Shown piece by piece: positions 32,601-41,868 of a stretch of DNA of 64,000 nucleotides. The notes under the pieces were generated by a model, which was given only the letters and a program-made list of their open reading frames with translations, ran no database searches and had not been told where the DNA came from. The translations under genes were made by a program, and so were the position numbers. The stretch spans positions 4,278,001 through 4,342,000 of the forward strand of contig JAFFJZ010000012.1 of NCBI GenBank assembly GCA_018340375.1. Reading direction: 5' to 3'. Source of the DNA: Gonatopus flavifemur. Its lineage: Eukaryota > Arthropoda > Insecta > Hymenoptera > Dryinidae. How positions within the stretch are numbered: the first letter of the stretch is position 1; the number at the start of each line of letters is the position of its first letter.

Positions 32601-34458
32601 ACAGAAACGGTCTGAATTTACAGAAAATTTTTGCACAGTGTTTTTTGTTTACTTCGATGAACATTTTTTTCCGCCAGAGTTTTAAAATATTTGTAGAATC
32701 CCTGCTCAAAATCCCAAACACAATCAGACAAGTAATCATCGTAGTCCCCCCGGAAAATCCAGACAAAAACTTTGAATTTTTCACTGTAATTTCAGTCTCA
32801 AGAATAATGTCAGCAAGTTTTTAGTTGTCACACCAAACAAATTATCGTTATTCAGAAGAAGAATTCGTAGTTCCAGCAAATGTCTGCCACAAGAAGATTT
32901 CTTCGTCCTATATTTTCAGATCAAAATATTCAATTGAAATCTGACAAAAATAATGTCAACTTTTGCGGAGAAATGAATTTCTTTTTCCTAATTGTTAAAA
33001 TTTGTTGAAACTTGAACTATTTGAAGATCTCGTGTTGAAGATTGAAATGGAAATAGAAATGAAAAGGCGTTAGGAATGAGAAATCTTCTTAGTATACCCT
33101 GGTGACAAACATCCCACCCAGCATTTCAGTTCTAGGAGATATCTCAAGCCAAATCTAAGAAATCTTATGCAACATGAAAAGATATCTTTAAGAGATCTGA
33201 AACAGTTCTTACTTCTAGAAGATATCTTCTTTTAGATGTCTTTTAGAAGTAAGAACTGTTTTAAGACATCTTAAGGATACCTTTTCATGTTGCAATGAGA
33301 CTTCTTAAACTTTTCTGAACAGTTCCTCAAGATATCTTGAAAACTAAAAGTGCTGTGTGGGATTTCTTTGGGAATCTCTAAAAATTCCTCTAAATTTTAC
33401 TGGAAAAACTCTGAAAAAACCTTTGATAAATATGGAAAACGCTGGTAACTTACTCCCTAAATTTGAAGCAGTAAGATCTCACTGTTGCAGTTGATAGTTA
33501 ACCACTGAATAGAATCAATGAGATTTCACTGCATGATTAGTGAATAATCACTGGTTACGCAGTTGGAAGTCCTCCTCACTGATTGAATCAGTGACATTCC
33601 ACTGCAAAGATCAGTTAATATTCACTGAATTTACACTGCATACGCATTCATTTACAGTGGTCAACTTTTTACTGCAATCAGTGAGATTTCACTGTTTCAA
33701 ATTTGGAGAGTATGAAAATGTTCTCACATTCTCGAAAACTTTGAAACTGTTTGGATATCTCTGGAAAACTCTGAGTTTCTTTGAAAACCACTGAAACTGT
33801 CTGAGAAATTATTAACACTTCTGAAATTCCCATGAAATTTTTTCCGACAGGGTATTGAATATCATAATCCACGATGCAATTAATTTTTACGATTCAAGAA
33901 ATAGAATTTCATTCAACTCTTTTTGGGTGCTTCCGACCGTCTCAGGAGCTTGCCCCGGATCAATTTTTCAACCAATGAAAAAATTGGAAAATATTTTCCC
34001 AATATTTTAGCATCCCTTATCGCACAAGTAAGTAATCATGATAAATTTGAGATATTATTTTATTCTTGGTATCTCGTAGACCCCGGAGGAGAAAGATATC
34101 GTCGACATTGACGCCAGGGTACGTTGTATACAAAGAACGATTTGTTTGGAGAATCGAAGACTCTTTCACGATTTAGGAATAATTGGAAAAGTATTAGCTA
34201 CGTATCTGACGTGAGTATGAGATTTGAATTGATACCAATAGGAAGGAAAAGAGAGGAATAAGGAGTAATCGTGTATGCACGTTCAATCTTAGCCGAGGAG
34301 TAGAGAGATCTTTCAAATCCTCTTCGGGCTGGGGTCGTCTCGTCAAAGACGCAGGAGCCGCTGGGATGCGTGGCGAGGATTGTCAAGTGTTCTATAGAGA
34401 TTGCGATTATCCTCTTTCGACGGAAGAAGCTCCTCCGATTGATGAAAATAATTTGTAA
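23691..34458 (+). CDS. Secreted/membrane DM4/12-like protein, four exons, 281 residues
   Basis: The coding exons are 23691-23946, 24015-24307, 34080-34210 and 34293-34458. All junctions are GT-AG, the phases agree, and the total is 846 bp including the stop. Residues 1-25 form a signal peptide (ILPKIFLFLHSIGFVFDLII). A Pro/His-rich stretch follows (95-125), then one membrane segment at about 134-156 (LMVVSFIGLLLLFAIIQNT) and a basic RNKR at 169-172. The C-terminal domain has four Cys (199, 205, 257, 264) in the order CIQRTIC, LGIIGKVLATYLT, GMRGEDCQVFYRDC. This matches the insect DM4/12 family pattern (C-x5-C ... LG-x-GK ... G-x-x-GEDC-x6-C), a family of unknown function. If intron 2 is not spliced, translation stops at 24332-24334 after KVMEFS. 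An unseen small exon within the 9.8-kb intron cannot be excluded. Domain naming is from recognised pattern; the exon model is inferred. Confidence 0.75.
24640..25090. repeat. GAGTGGAATTTTCACTC subrepeat region
   Basis: Short modules such as AGTGAAATTCCACTC, GAGTGAAAATTCA and GGAATTTCACTC alternate in both orientations over about 450 bp. The same modules recur at 32460-32520 and 58130-58290, suggesting a dispersed foldback family. Confidence 0.5.
25342..25589. mobile_element. MITE with CACTGTAAAAAAAAT ends
   Basis: TA-flanked, 248 bp. The interior is a run of inverted modules of the type TTTACAAACTTTTGTTTGG. Ends CACTGTAAAAAAAAT on the left and ATTTTTTATAGTG on the right. Non-coding. Confidence 0.65.
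26136..26420. mobile_element. Foldback MITE, near-palindromic
   Basis: Arms of about 115-145 bp around a centre near 26260 (CATTGTTTCAACAATGG) share ATGTCACTTTTGG and GATTTTGATAATTCGTCGAC-type blocks as reverse complements. Non-coding; boundaries approximate. Confidence 0.55.
26603..26938. mobile_element. Foldback element with CCCACACAGCACT ends
   Basis: The ends CCCACACAGCACTCGTTGTC and GACAACGAGTGCTGTGTGGG are flanked by AT on both sides. The arms (about 150 bp each) are built of AAGATATCTTTTAGA-like units and include CTTATGCAACATGAATAGA and its complement. It shares its ends and interior with 33113-33361. Confidence 0.7.
27042..27264. mobile_element. MITE with CACTGTCAGAAAT ends
   Basis: TA-flanked 223-bp element. 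The arms share TAATACACATTTTACAT and its complement. It is inserted in the CAGGGTGTCCAC element. Confidence 0.65.
28480..28565 (-). other. tRNA-like sequence (tRNA pseudogene or SINE head)
   Basis: On the minus strand there is an A-box-like TGGCTCAGTGG and, 33 bases on, a B-box-like GTTCGATTCA. The anticodon region TTTGG...CCGAA pairs, but with an 8-nt loop, and the acceptor and T stems pair poorly. Not a functional tRNA. Confidence 0.35.
29260..30760. mobile_element. Long foldback element (arms ~500 bp)
   Basis: The sequence from about 29605 to 30105 reappears as a reverse complement at about 30125-30610. The same 62-codon stretch (MQYGFDFPDQYGF...) is seen on opposite strands at 29632-29820 and 30403-30591. 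Weaker similarity continues outwards, with about 200 bp of extra sequence in the left arm. No transposase. The outer ends and any duplication were not resolved. Confidence 0.6.
32152..32405. mobile_element. MITE of the CACTGTAAAAAAT family
   Basis: TA-flanked, with ends CACTGTAAAAAATGATTC and ATATTTTTCACAGTG. Internal phrases (AACAATTCCCCCACGATGAG, TTTTTCACCAAAAATTG) are shared with copies at 17566-17760, 21300-21550, 25101-25215 and 31600-31710. Confidence 0.65.
33113..33361. mobile_element. Foldback element with CCCAC-CAGCA ends
   Basis: Second copy of the 26603-26938 family: ends CCCACCCAGCATTTCAG and AGTGCTGTGTGGG, AT on both sides, arms of AGATATCTTTTAGAAG units, and a shared TTATGCAACATGAAAAGATA block. 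It lies within a larger TACCCTGGTGAC...GACAGGGTA-bounded element (about 33096-33854). Confidence 0.65.
33461..33713. mobile_element. MITE with ACTC(T/C)CCAAATT ends, uninterrupted copy
   Basis: Starts ACTCCCTAAATTTGAAG and ends CAAATTTGGAGAGT. The interior is rich in CAGTGAGATTTCACTG modules. It is the unoccupied relative of the copy at 51213-52680, which has a mariner in it. Confidence 0.55.
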
Positions 34459-35133
34459 ATTTTGTATTCTCAATCATGAAATAATGTTAATTATTAGAAA
34501 TGGTATGTGATGATTTGTTGACTCGTTTTATTTGAAAGTACCAGTAGGTTTTAATCTCTGTTGATTTGACATCTCATATTTTCCCCCGGAACTGCTAAGG
34601 CGAGTCTAACCACACTCGGTCCCGTGACGGTCCACTTTGACTGCACCAGTTCTGGGTCGAATTATGGGAGCGGAAAACTTTTAAGGATCTTTGCAAGAAA
34701 CTATGATGATTTATCGAAAGCGAAACCTCATTTCTGTTCCAAGTTCCGGGTCTAGTAACATTCATATCTTCCAGAATTCCATCTTAGAACTTGAGAATTT
34801 TAATGAAATTTCCCAGAACTGGCATTGCGAGTTGTCAAAGTTTTCAGTTCACGAGAGTACCATTTTTCCAGGAGAGTCGCACGTGCTTTAGAACCCATGC
34901 GCGAGAGCCCAGATAGCAGGATGTGTCTCTGGGACGTTTTTTAAACATAATCTCATAAACGCCCAAACGCAATAGATAATACGCATGGAAAACAACCCAA
35001 AACCGGCTTCATTTATGAAGCTGAAACTGGCAGCCCTGAGGGTAACTTTTTACATCAAATGTTCATTAAGGATTTGAAACGTTCAGTGGGATGCTACTCA
35101 ATCGATTTTTGGTATGAAAAAAAGCTTTAACGT
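34459..35133. other. Downstream of the DM4/12-like gene; no further gene
   Basis: After the TAA at 34456-34458 there is no clear canonical AATAAA within the first 60 bp (an AATAAT occurs at 34480). A GC-richer stretch (34580-34680, 34880-35000) is non-coding. From about 35010, GAAGCTGAAACTGGCAGCC begins a MITE whose relative lies at 57160-57320. Confidence 0.4.
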
Positions 35134-35137
35134 TTAA

Positions 35138-35404
35138 GGGGACTAGAGCATGGGAAAGTGAAGGAGGCGAAGAATCGAATTTTGCGCGAACTTTTTTGAA
35201 AAGATACGTAATTAATTTTCAATCTCTAAATTTCAACAAATTTGAAAATTTCATTTTGTGGCCTTCAGAAATCATTTGAAAATTCAAAGTGCGCGGCAGT
35301 GCGCAATCCCAAGTATATAAATCATTATTATTCACTTTGAATATATATTATTTACGTATCTTTTAAAAAAAGTTCGCGCAAAATTCGACTTTTGTCTAGT
35401 CCCC
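35138..35404. mobile_element. TTAA-flanked MITE
   Basis: GGGGACTAGA and its complement at the ends, TTAA at 35134-35137 and 35405-35408. The arms share GAAAAGATACGTAA-type sequence and TTCGCGCAAAATTCGA and its complement. A related sequence at about 57255-57275 shows the unoccupied site (AACGTTTAATCAAAAGTTAC). Confidence 0.75.
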
Positions 35405-35724
35405 TTAATGAAAAGTTACAAGAACTGACCGCTAGTCCCAGCTTCACCTTTATTTTGGAAATTTGACGTTTCTTTTGCTTGTCCGGTGTGGCACTGTCTC
35501 CATGAAAGTAATTTTAATAAAGCCACGGGAAAATCCCAATATTGGACATGAAATATGTAACAATTAATGAGAATTTTATACCCACAGTAGGGTGATTCTA
35601 TCTATCATATTTACGAATTACGTATGGAATTTATATTTCTCATTCTTGATAATGTAGCAGTCTCTATAAATTCTTCAAGAATTCTGAATTTAACTGAACA
35701 TTTTGTAAAAAAAGAAAATTTTGT

Positions 35725-35930
35725 TGAAGTTTGAATTGTTTATAGAGATGAAACGAATATCCAAATTCACAAAACCTGAGGAATCATTATTATTTAACTT
35801 TTCAAATTAATTCCAGACAACTGGAAACATCACTGGAAGAAAGTACTGCAAGATTTTGGGTCTTTGAAAAACTCAGTATTTAGGCATCCTATCACTGATT
35901 CGTTTCAATCAACAATGCGTTCAATCAAAG
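35725..35930. repeat. GAAGTTTGAATCG family, copy B
   Basis: Diverged copy of the repeat at 383-596, with the same end sequences (GAAGTTTGAATTGTTTATAG) and the internal phrase ACTGCAAGATTTTNGG. Confidence 0.5.
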
Positions 35931-36763
35931 GAAGTTTTCAATTAGTAATAATGAAATCCACGATCAGGGTTAGACTCTAAATATAAGTTTCAGTCTTTTA
36001 CTGATTTTCTGATGAGTCGTGTAAAAGGATTTTGAAAGTAGTTACCTCCAACTGTCAAGAATTTTTTGTAATTTCGTGTTCCAATACCTTCCAACTGTGG
36101 AGAAACCAACATTCATATTTAGAGTCCAATGTCAGGTATGTACTAGATTATTATCGATTTTAAATTCAATTTCATCAAGTAATTCATGAAAAAAGTTGAC
36201 GAAAAATTTCATCCGCTCCTTCTGATACTTGAGTGCTCTTGAAGAAAATCCTACGAAATCACGATCACAATTAACCCCAATAAAGATATTTCTCTTCAAA
36301 ACTTCAACAATTTCTCTGTAAAACTTTATTATCGCAATTTTTAGAGAAAGAAAGAATTTTTTCAACAGATTCATCTTCCAAAACTCTGTGACATTCCGCA
36401 TATTTCTGAAAATTTTTATTGCCAGTAAAGGTTTCTCTGTACATTTCCAACTTATTGGTCAAAGTTGTTTTGTTGAGAAATGTTGAATTTTCTCAACATT
36501 TTTCTGCTTGATGAATGGTGGAAACATTTGACGAGAAAAGGAATTTTCTCCACGAATTCATACATTTCTCTGCAAACTACATTTGCAGAAAAAAATTTTA
36601 ATTTTCTCTTTATTTGTCTATTCCAAGAATATTACGGCTTGCGGCGGAGAGTTGAGTTTTCTATACAAATTCATACATTTTTCTCAAATCGCATTTGCGG
36701 AGATAAAGTGAACTTTTCAAATTTTTCAATCGACTGAAAACAACTTGAGTAAAATTCACTAGT

Positions 36764-37160
36764 AGGCCTCGAAAAAACCTCTCTCCCACGACCCACTCAT
36801 TTCTTCTTTCGGAGGATTCTGAATCGATTAGTCTATATCTGACGGGAACGAATTTTTTAAAATTTTCTATCGATTTGACCCAGCAGTTGGAAAATCTACA
36901 AGCTAAGGTCGAAAAAAACCTTTCTCCCACGATCTACTCATTTTTCGTTTCATAAGATTCTGAATCGATTGATCTATATCTTACAGGGACGAACTTTCAA
37001 AATTTTCTATCGATTTAACTCAGCCCTTGGAAAAATTTACAAGTTGAGGTCAAAAAAATCACCTCTCCCCCGATCTATTCATTTTTCGTTTCAGAAGATT
37101 CTGAATTGACTGGTCTAAACCTCACGAAAACGAATTTTTCAAAATTTTCCATTGTGATGA
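36764..37160. repeat. Tandem repeat, ~145-bp unit, about 2.7 copies
   Basis: Three successive blocks each contain CTCTCCCACGAYCYACTCAT, AGATTCTGAATCGATT and TTCAAAATTTTCTATCGATT at a spacing of about 145 bp. Non-coding. Confidence 0.65.
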
Positions 37161-37206
37161 TTCCCATAAGTGGTACTTTAAGATTACTGTAGTCATCTCG
37201 GAGATC

Positions 37207-37266
37207 CGCTGATGTGATAGAGGCTTTGCTTCTCACTCGCAGGACCCGGGTTCAATCCTCACTAAG
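37207..37266 (+). other. tRNA-like sequence with a B box
   Basis: GGGTTCAATCC, a good B-box, at about 37249-37259 is preceded by GATGTGATAGAGG (weak A-box) 30 bases upstream. The folding is incomplete. Probably a tRNA pseudogene or SINE head, directly left of the foldback element at 37317. Confidence 0.3.
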
Positions 37267-37820
37267 GAAAGTTCCTAAAAATGGACTTTCAATGTGGTGT
37301 CTCTTCCATAATGTCAACGTCCATTCCGCTGGAACAGCCAAATGAGCACAATCCAATATGAACTATATGAGAATTTTTCGCTTTTTTTTTTGCTAATTTT
37401 TTGCTATAATATCGAATTTTTCGCTCCGGTAGTTTTCGAGGAAATGAAAGTTGTGTCAGCGGAACAGTTCCGCTAGAACAACCATTGATATAGGGGGCAT
37501 GAAATGGTCAAAGGAATGCATAGGAATTATTCGCTTTTTATTTGCTCCAAGAATATGCTAGATTAATCTCATTTAAACCCAAGGATAAGGGAATAACAGA
37601 TATTCGTGAGGAAAATGGAATACTTGGATATTGGGACGGAGCGATATCGTCATAGGAGAGAAGATTTCTTGGGGACTTTGGCATTGTAGATCATACGTCA
37701 GGGAGACAGCTGTGCATACTAACCGAGGTGTGGACGAGTATAAAGTGTAGAAAGAAATTTGAATTTGAAAGTATGAATTATGCTGGAAATCTATACTTGT
37801 GAAATATTCACAAAATGTGA

Positions 37821-40050
37821 AATATTCGCGATTTTCTAATCACACTTTGTTTCTCGGAGTCAAGGAGACGGTTTTGCCTGAGGTATGAATCGGAATAGTT
37901 GTGGTAAACCTCAAACGATAAGGTGAGAACCAGCAAAAAAATCCAGGATGGTTTAGAGCAGAGCAAAAAAATCGAGGGTCGCTAGAAGTCTCGAATATTC
38001 GCGATTTTTTCGTCAAACTTTGGTTTTCTGGAACCAAGCCACGTTTTTCCCTCACATAAGCATCAGAATAGTTGCACCACAACCCCTACGACCAGGTGAT
38101 AATCTGCAAAAAAATCCAGGACAGTGTACAGTAGAGCAAAAAAATCGAGGGTCGCTGGAAATGTCCAATATTCGCGATTTTCTCATCAAACTTTGTTTTT
38201 CGGAGTCCAGATGCCGTTTTCGCTTCATGTATCATTCGGGATAGTTGTAGTACACCTCCAAAGATGAGGTGAGAACCAGCAAAAAAATCCAGGATGGTAT
38301 AGAGCAGAGCAAAAAAATCGAGGGTCGCTGGAAATGTCCAATATTCGCGATTTTCTCATCAAACGTTGTTTTTCGGAGTCCAGATGCCGTTTTCGCTTCA
38401 TGTATCATCCGGAATAGTTGTAGTACACCTCCAACGATCAGGTGAGAACCAGCAAAAAAATCCAGGATGATTTAGAGCGGAGCAAAGAAATCGAGGGTCT
38501 CTGGAAGTTTCGAATATTCGCGATTTTTTCGTCAAACTTTGGTTTTCTGGAACCAAGCCACGTTTTTCCCTCATATAAGCATCAGAATACTTGAACCACA
38601 ACCCCTACGACCAGGTGATAATCAGCAAAAAAGTCCAGGACAGTGTAGAGCAGAGCAAAAAAATCGAGGGTCGCTGGAAATGTCCAATATTCGCGATTTT
38701 CTCATCAAACTTTGTTTTTCGGAGTCCAGATGCCGTTTTCGCTTCATGTATCATCCGGAATAGTTGTAGTACACCTCCAACGATCAGGTGAGAACCAGCA
38801 AAAAAATCCAGGATGATTTAGAGCGGAGCAAAGAAATCGAGGGTCTCTGGAAGTTTCGAATATTCGCGATTTTTTCGTCAAACTTTGGTTTTCTGGAACC
38901 AAGCCACGTTTTTCCCTCATATAAGCATCAGAATACTTGAACCACAACCCCTACGACCAGGTGATAATCAGCAAAAAAATCCAGGACAGTGTAGAGCAGA
39001 GCAAAAAAATCGAGGGTCGCTGGAAATGTCGAATATTCGCGATTTTCTCGTCAAACTTCGGTTTCCTGGAACCATGTCACGTTCTTCCCTCATATAGGAA
39101 TCAGGATAGTTGCACCACAACCCCTACGACCATGTGATAATCCGCAGAAAAATCCAGAACACTTTAGAGCAGAGCGAAAAAATCGAGGGTTGCTGGAAAT
39201 GTCCAATATTCGCGATTTTTTCCATCAAACTCCGTTTTATGGAGCCCAGATCACGTTTTTGTACTATATAAGGATCGGAATAGTTGTAGCACTCCTCCTT
39301 TGACGAGGTGAAAACCAGCAAAAAATCCAGAATGCTTCAGAGCAGAGCGAGAAAACCGAGTGTCTCAAAAAATGTGAAATATCCGCGATTTTTTCATCAA
39401 ACTTCGTTTTCTGGGGCCCAGATTACGTTTTTTTTTCTTTATAAGGATCGGAATAGTTGTAGCACCCTTTCTCTGACGAGGTGCGAACTAGCAAAGTCCA
39501 GAATGCTTCAGAGCAGAGCGAGGAAACCGAGTGTCTCAAAAAATGTGGAATATTAGCGATTTTCCCGGGAAACTTTGGTTTTCTGGAAACAAGTCACGGT
39601 TTTTCCTCATACAGGAAGCAGAATAGTTGCAGCACAACCCCTACGACCATGTGATCAGTGGCAAAAAAATCCAGGATGGTTTAGAGCAAAGCAAAAAAAT
39701 CGAGGGTCGCAGGAAATCTGAAATATTTGCGGTTTCCCCATCAACTCTTGTTTCTTGGAGCCCAGATTACGTTTTTGCTCCATATGATGATTGGAACAGT
39801 TGTAACACACCTCCAACGACGAGGTGAGAACTAGTAAAAAACCAGAATGTTCTTGAGCAGAGTGAAAAAATCGAGTGTCCCGAAAAATCCGAAATACCCG
39901 TGATTCTCTTATCACACTTTGGTTTTCGGAGCCCAGATCACGTTTTTTCCCTCATGAAGTCATCAGATCAGATGCAGCACACCCAAGATGAGGTGAGAAC
40001 CCGCAAAAAAAAGCAGGAAATTCTAGAGCAGAGCAACAACTCGAGTGTCG
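37821..40050 (+). repeat. 173-bp tandem satellite, about 13 monomers
   Basis: The phrase AATATTCGCGATTTT recurs at 37821, 37994, 38167, 38340, 38513, 38686, 38859, 39032 and 39205, exactly 173 bp apart each time. It continues with slight length change at 39378, 39549, 39722 and about 39893. Each monomer contains GCAAAAAAATCCAGGA and AAAAAATCGAGGGTCGCTGG. The dimer 38340-38685 is repeated almost exactly at 38686-39031, a 346-bp higher-order unit. About 1.6 inverted monomers stand in the right arm (40670-40950). Not protein-coding. Confidence 0.92.
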
Positions 40051-40301
40051 AAGAGAACTGCAACCGCTCAGAACCATGCACAGAAATCATATCTCTATAT
40101 TCCTCCTCGATTTCCGAAATCATTACGGACCCACAGTAACCCGAAAATACTTGTCACTGAATTCACAATTATATCCAACGCATGGGATATCATCATACAG
40201 AATTGCATCATTTTAGAAAATAAAAAGTGAGTTTATTCTCTTAAAATTCCCATTGTGATATATTATATTATATTACATTCTCTCCTTACAATGATGATTT
40301 T

Positions 40302-40612
40302 TCATCCCGTTTTCCCGTAAAACAGTAAAGCTGGGTTCACTTTACATGATTCTTTCATGTTCTTTCCCCCTCCTCCGGCTGAATCGTCGTATTCAACCCA
40401 TTGCCGATCGCGTCTCAACGAAATTGCCGTAAAATGGCCCACGACCTCTTCTCCAGATCTCCTTGTACTGCATGGTGGTTGTTTATAATCCATACATCCG
40501 ATCAGTTCAAACTCATCTCCTAGATTGCACGGATTAGTTATATTTTTCGGGATATCACCCAGCTCAATTTTCTCACAGGGCGCTTTGAAAATATCAAATA
40601 TGATAATCGTTC
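40302..40612 (-). CDS. USP/C19-like protease C-terminal exon captured in the foldback element
   Basis: The minus-strand open frame runs from a splice-acceptor-like TTATCACAG (before 40612) to a TGA at 40304-40302, about 103 codons; an ATG at 40628 is also in frame. Its second half has the layout of the ubiquitin-specific protease His box: DEFELIGCMDY, then VVGHFTAISLR (candidate catalytic His), RQWVEYDDS (candidate third residue of the triad and following Asp), then NPALLFYGK at the end, as in the USP phrase that closes the fold. The Cys box is absent, so no complete enzyme is encoded here. AATAAA on the same strand about 60 bp past the stop (complement near 40234-40239) suggests a genuine 3'-terminal exon was captured. 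Family assignment is from motif recognition only. Confidence 0.5.
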
Positions 40613-41396
40613 CTGTGATAAAATTCATTAATTATATTCAATTCCACCATCCCTCATTTTAGAAACAAGTTGCATTTCCAGCGACCCTCGATTTTTTTGC
40701 TCTGCTCTACACTGTCCTGGATTTTTTTGCTGATTATCACCTGGTCGTAGGGGTTGTGGTGCAACTATTCTGATGCTTATATGAGGGAAAAACGTGGCTT
40801 GGTTCCAGAAAACCAAAGTTTGACGAAAAAATCGCAAATATTCGAGACTTCTAGCGACCCTCGATTTTTTTGCTCTGCTTTAAACCATCCTGGATTTTTT
40901 TGCTGGTTCTCACCTTATCGTTTGAGGTTTACCACAACTATTCCAAATTTCTTTCTACACTTTATACTCGTCCACACCTCGGTTAGTATGCACAGCTGTC
41001 TCCCTGGCGTATGATCTACAATGCCAAAGTCCCCAAGAAATCTTCTCTCCTATGACGATATCGCTCGGTCCCAATATTCAAGTATTTCATTTTCCTCACG
41101 AATATCTGTTATTCCCTTATCCTTGGGTTCGAATGAGATTAATCTAGCATATTCTTGGAGCAAATAAAAAGCGAATAATTCCTATGCATTCCTTTTACCA
41201 TTTCATGCCCCCTATATCAATGGTTGTTCCAGCAGAACTGTTCCGCTGACACAACCTTCATTTTCTCGAAAACTACCGGAGCGAAAAATTCGATATTATA
41301 GCAAAAAATTAGCAAAAAAAAAGCGAAAAATTCTCATATAGTTCATATTTGATTGTGCTCATTTGGCTGTTCCAGCGGAATGGACGTATAATGTCA

Positions 41397-41866
41397 TTCA
41401 AGTCGAACTGGAAGGAGATTTGTAGAGATAAACTCTGTACAAAAATTTTTTTTCTCAAGCAAAAGTGAATAGATAAAACAGAGATTTGTAGAGTAATGCA
41501 GAAATATGCAGAGAAGTATTTAATGTAATATGGAGATTTGGCGAGTTTCGTACGAATTTTGTGAAGAAATTCATAAAATATCACGAAGATTGGAAGAATG
41601 ATGTACAATTTTGCAGAGTAATGCAGAAATTTGTAGAGTAATATTTATGGTTAAAAATTCTGCAAATTTCTCAAAGCGTCCGAAATCTGACAGGTATGTA
41701 GGAAAATCTGAAGAGTTTTGAAGAATTTTGAAGAGAAATATTTTTATTGGGGAAGGCAGTCATCACCCCGTAGAAAAAACCCGGGAAATTTTTGTAATCA
41801 AACCGACAAATGTGGTAAATATACCAATTTTCCGGTAATTCTACCGAACTGTGATCGGATTGATGT
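41397..41866. other. AT-rich DNA with GTAGAGTAATGCAGAAAT repeats
   Basis: Short direct repeats (ATTTGTAGAGTAATGCAGAAAT) at 41485-41510 and 41610-41640; related inverted motifs occur at 36400-36600. Non-coding. Confidence 0.4.
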
Positions 41867-41868
41867 TA

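Larger units (their letters stand above)
24308..34079 (+). other. 9.8-kb intron 2 of the DM4/12-like gene, transposon-filled
   Basis: The donor is ATG|GTAAGG at 24307/24308 and the acceptor TCTCGTAG at 34072-34079. The intron holds at least a dozen non-autonomous elements, several nested in one another (listed separately). It also holds dispersed blocks of a common degenerate sequence at about 25600-25830, 27350-27800 and 31370-31480 (each with a phrase like GTGGCCCCATAAGAGTTT or GTGGTCTCATACGAGTTTCA). No exon recognised inside. Confidence 0.65.
37317..41387. mobile_element. 4.07-kb foldback element (Mutator-like?) with satellite and captured exon
   Basis: The ends are ACGTCCATTCCGCTGGAACA and its complement. 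The identical nonamer ATAATGTCA flanks both sides (37308-37316 and 41388-41396). The arms are inverted repeats of roughly 550-700 bp (37317 to about 37990 against about 40680-41387), highly similar over most of their length. The interior consists of a 173-bp tandem satellite (37821-40050) and a unique region with a protease-like exon (40302-40612). A 9-bp duplication with long TIRs is typical of Mutator-like elements, but no transposase is present, so this is inference. Confidence 0.8.

Noticed and set aside
33941..34027. Possible exon (RINFSTNEKIGKYFPNILAS...) before a strong donor CAA|GTAAGTAA, in frame with the next exon of the DM4/12-like gene
   Set aside because: Its acceptor (CTCAG before 33942) would need two leftover bases from the previous exon, while the exon ending at 24307 ends on a codon boundary. 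Direct joining of 24307 to 34080 is in phase without it.
37840..39097. Repeated open frames of 66-80 codons over the satellite (e.g. VFWNQATFFPHISIR)
   Set aside because: They recur only because the 173-bp monomer lacks stops in some frames; there is no start or domain logic, and frames exist on both strands.
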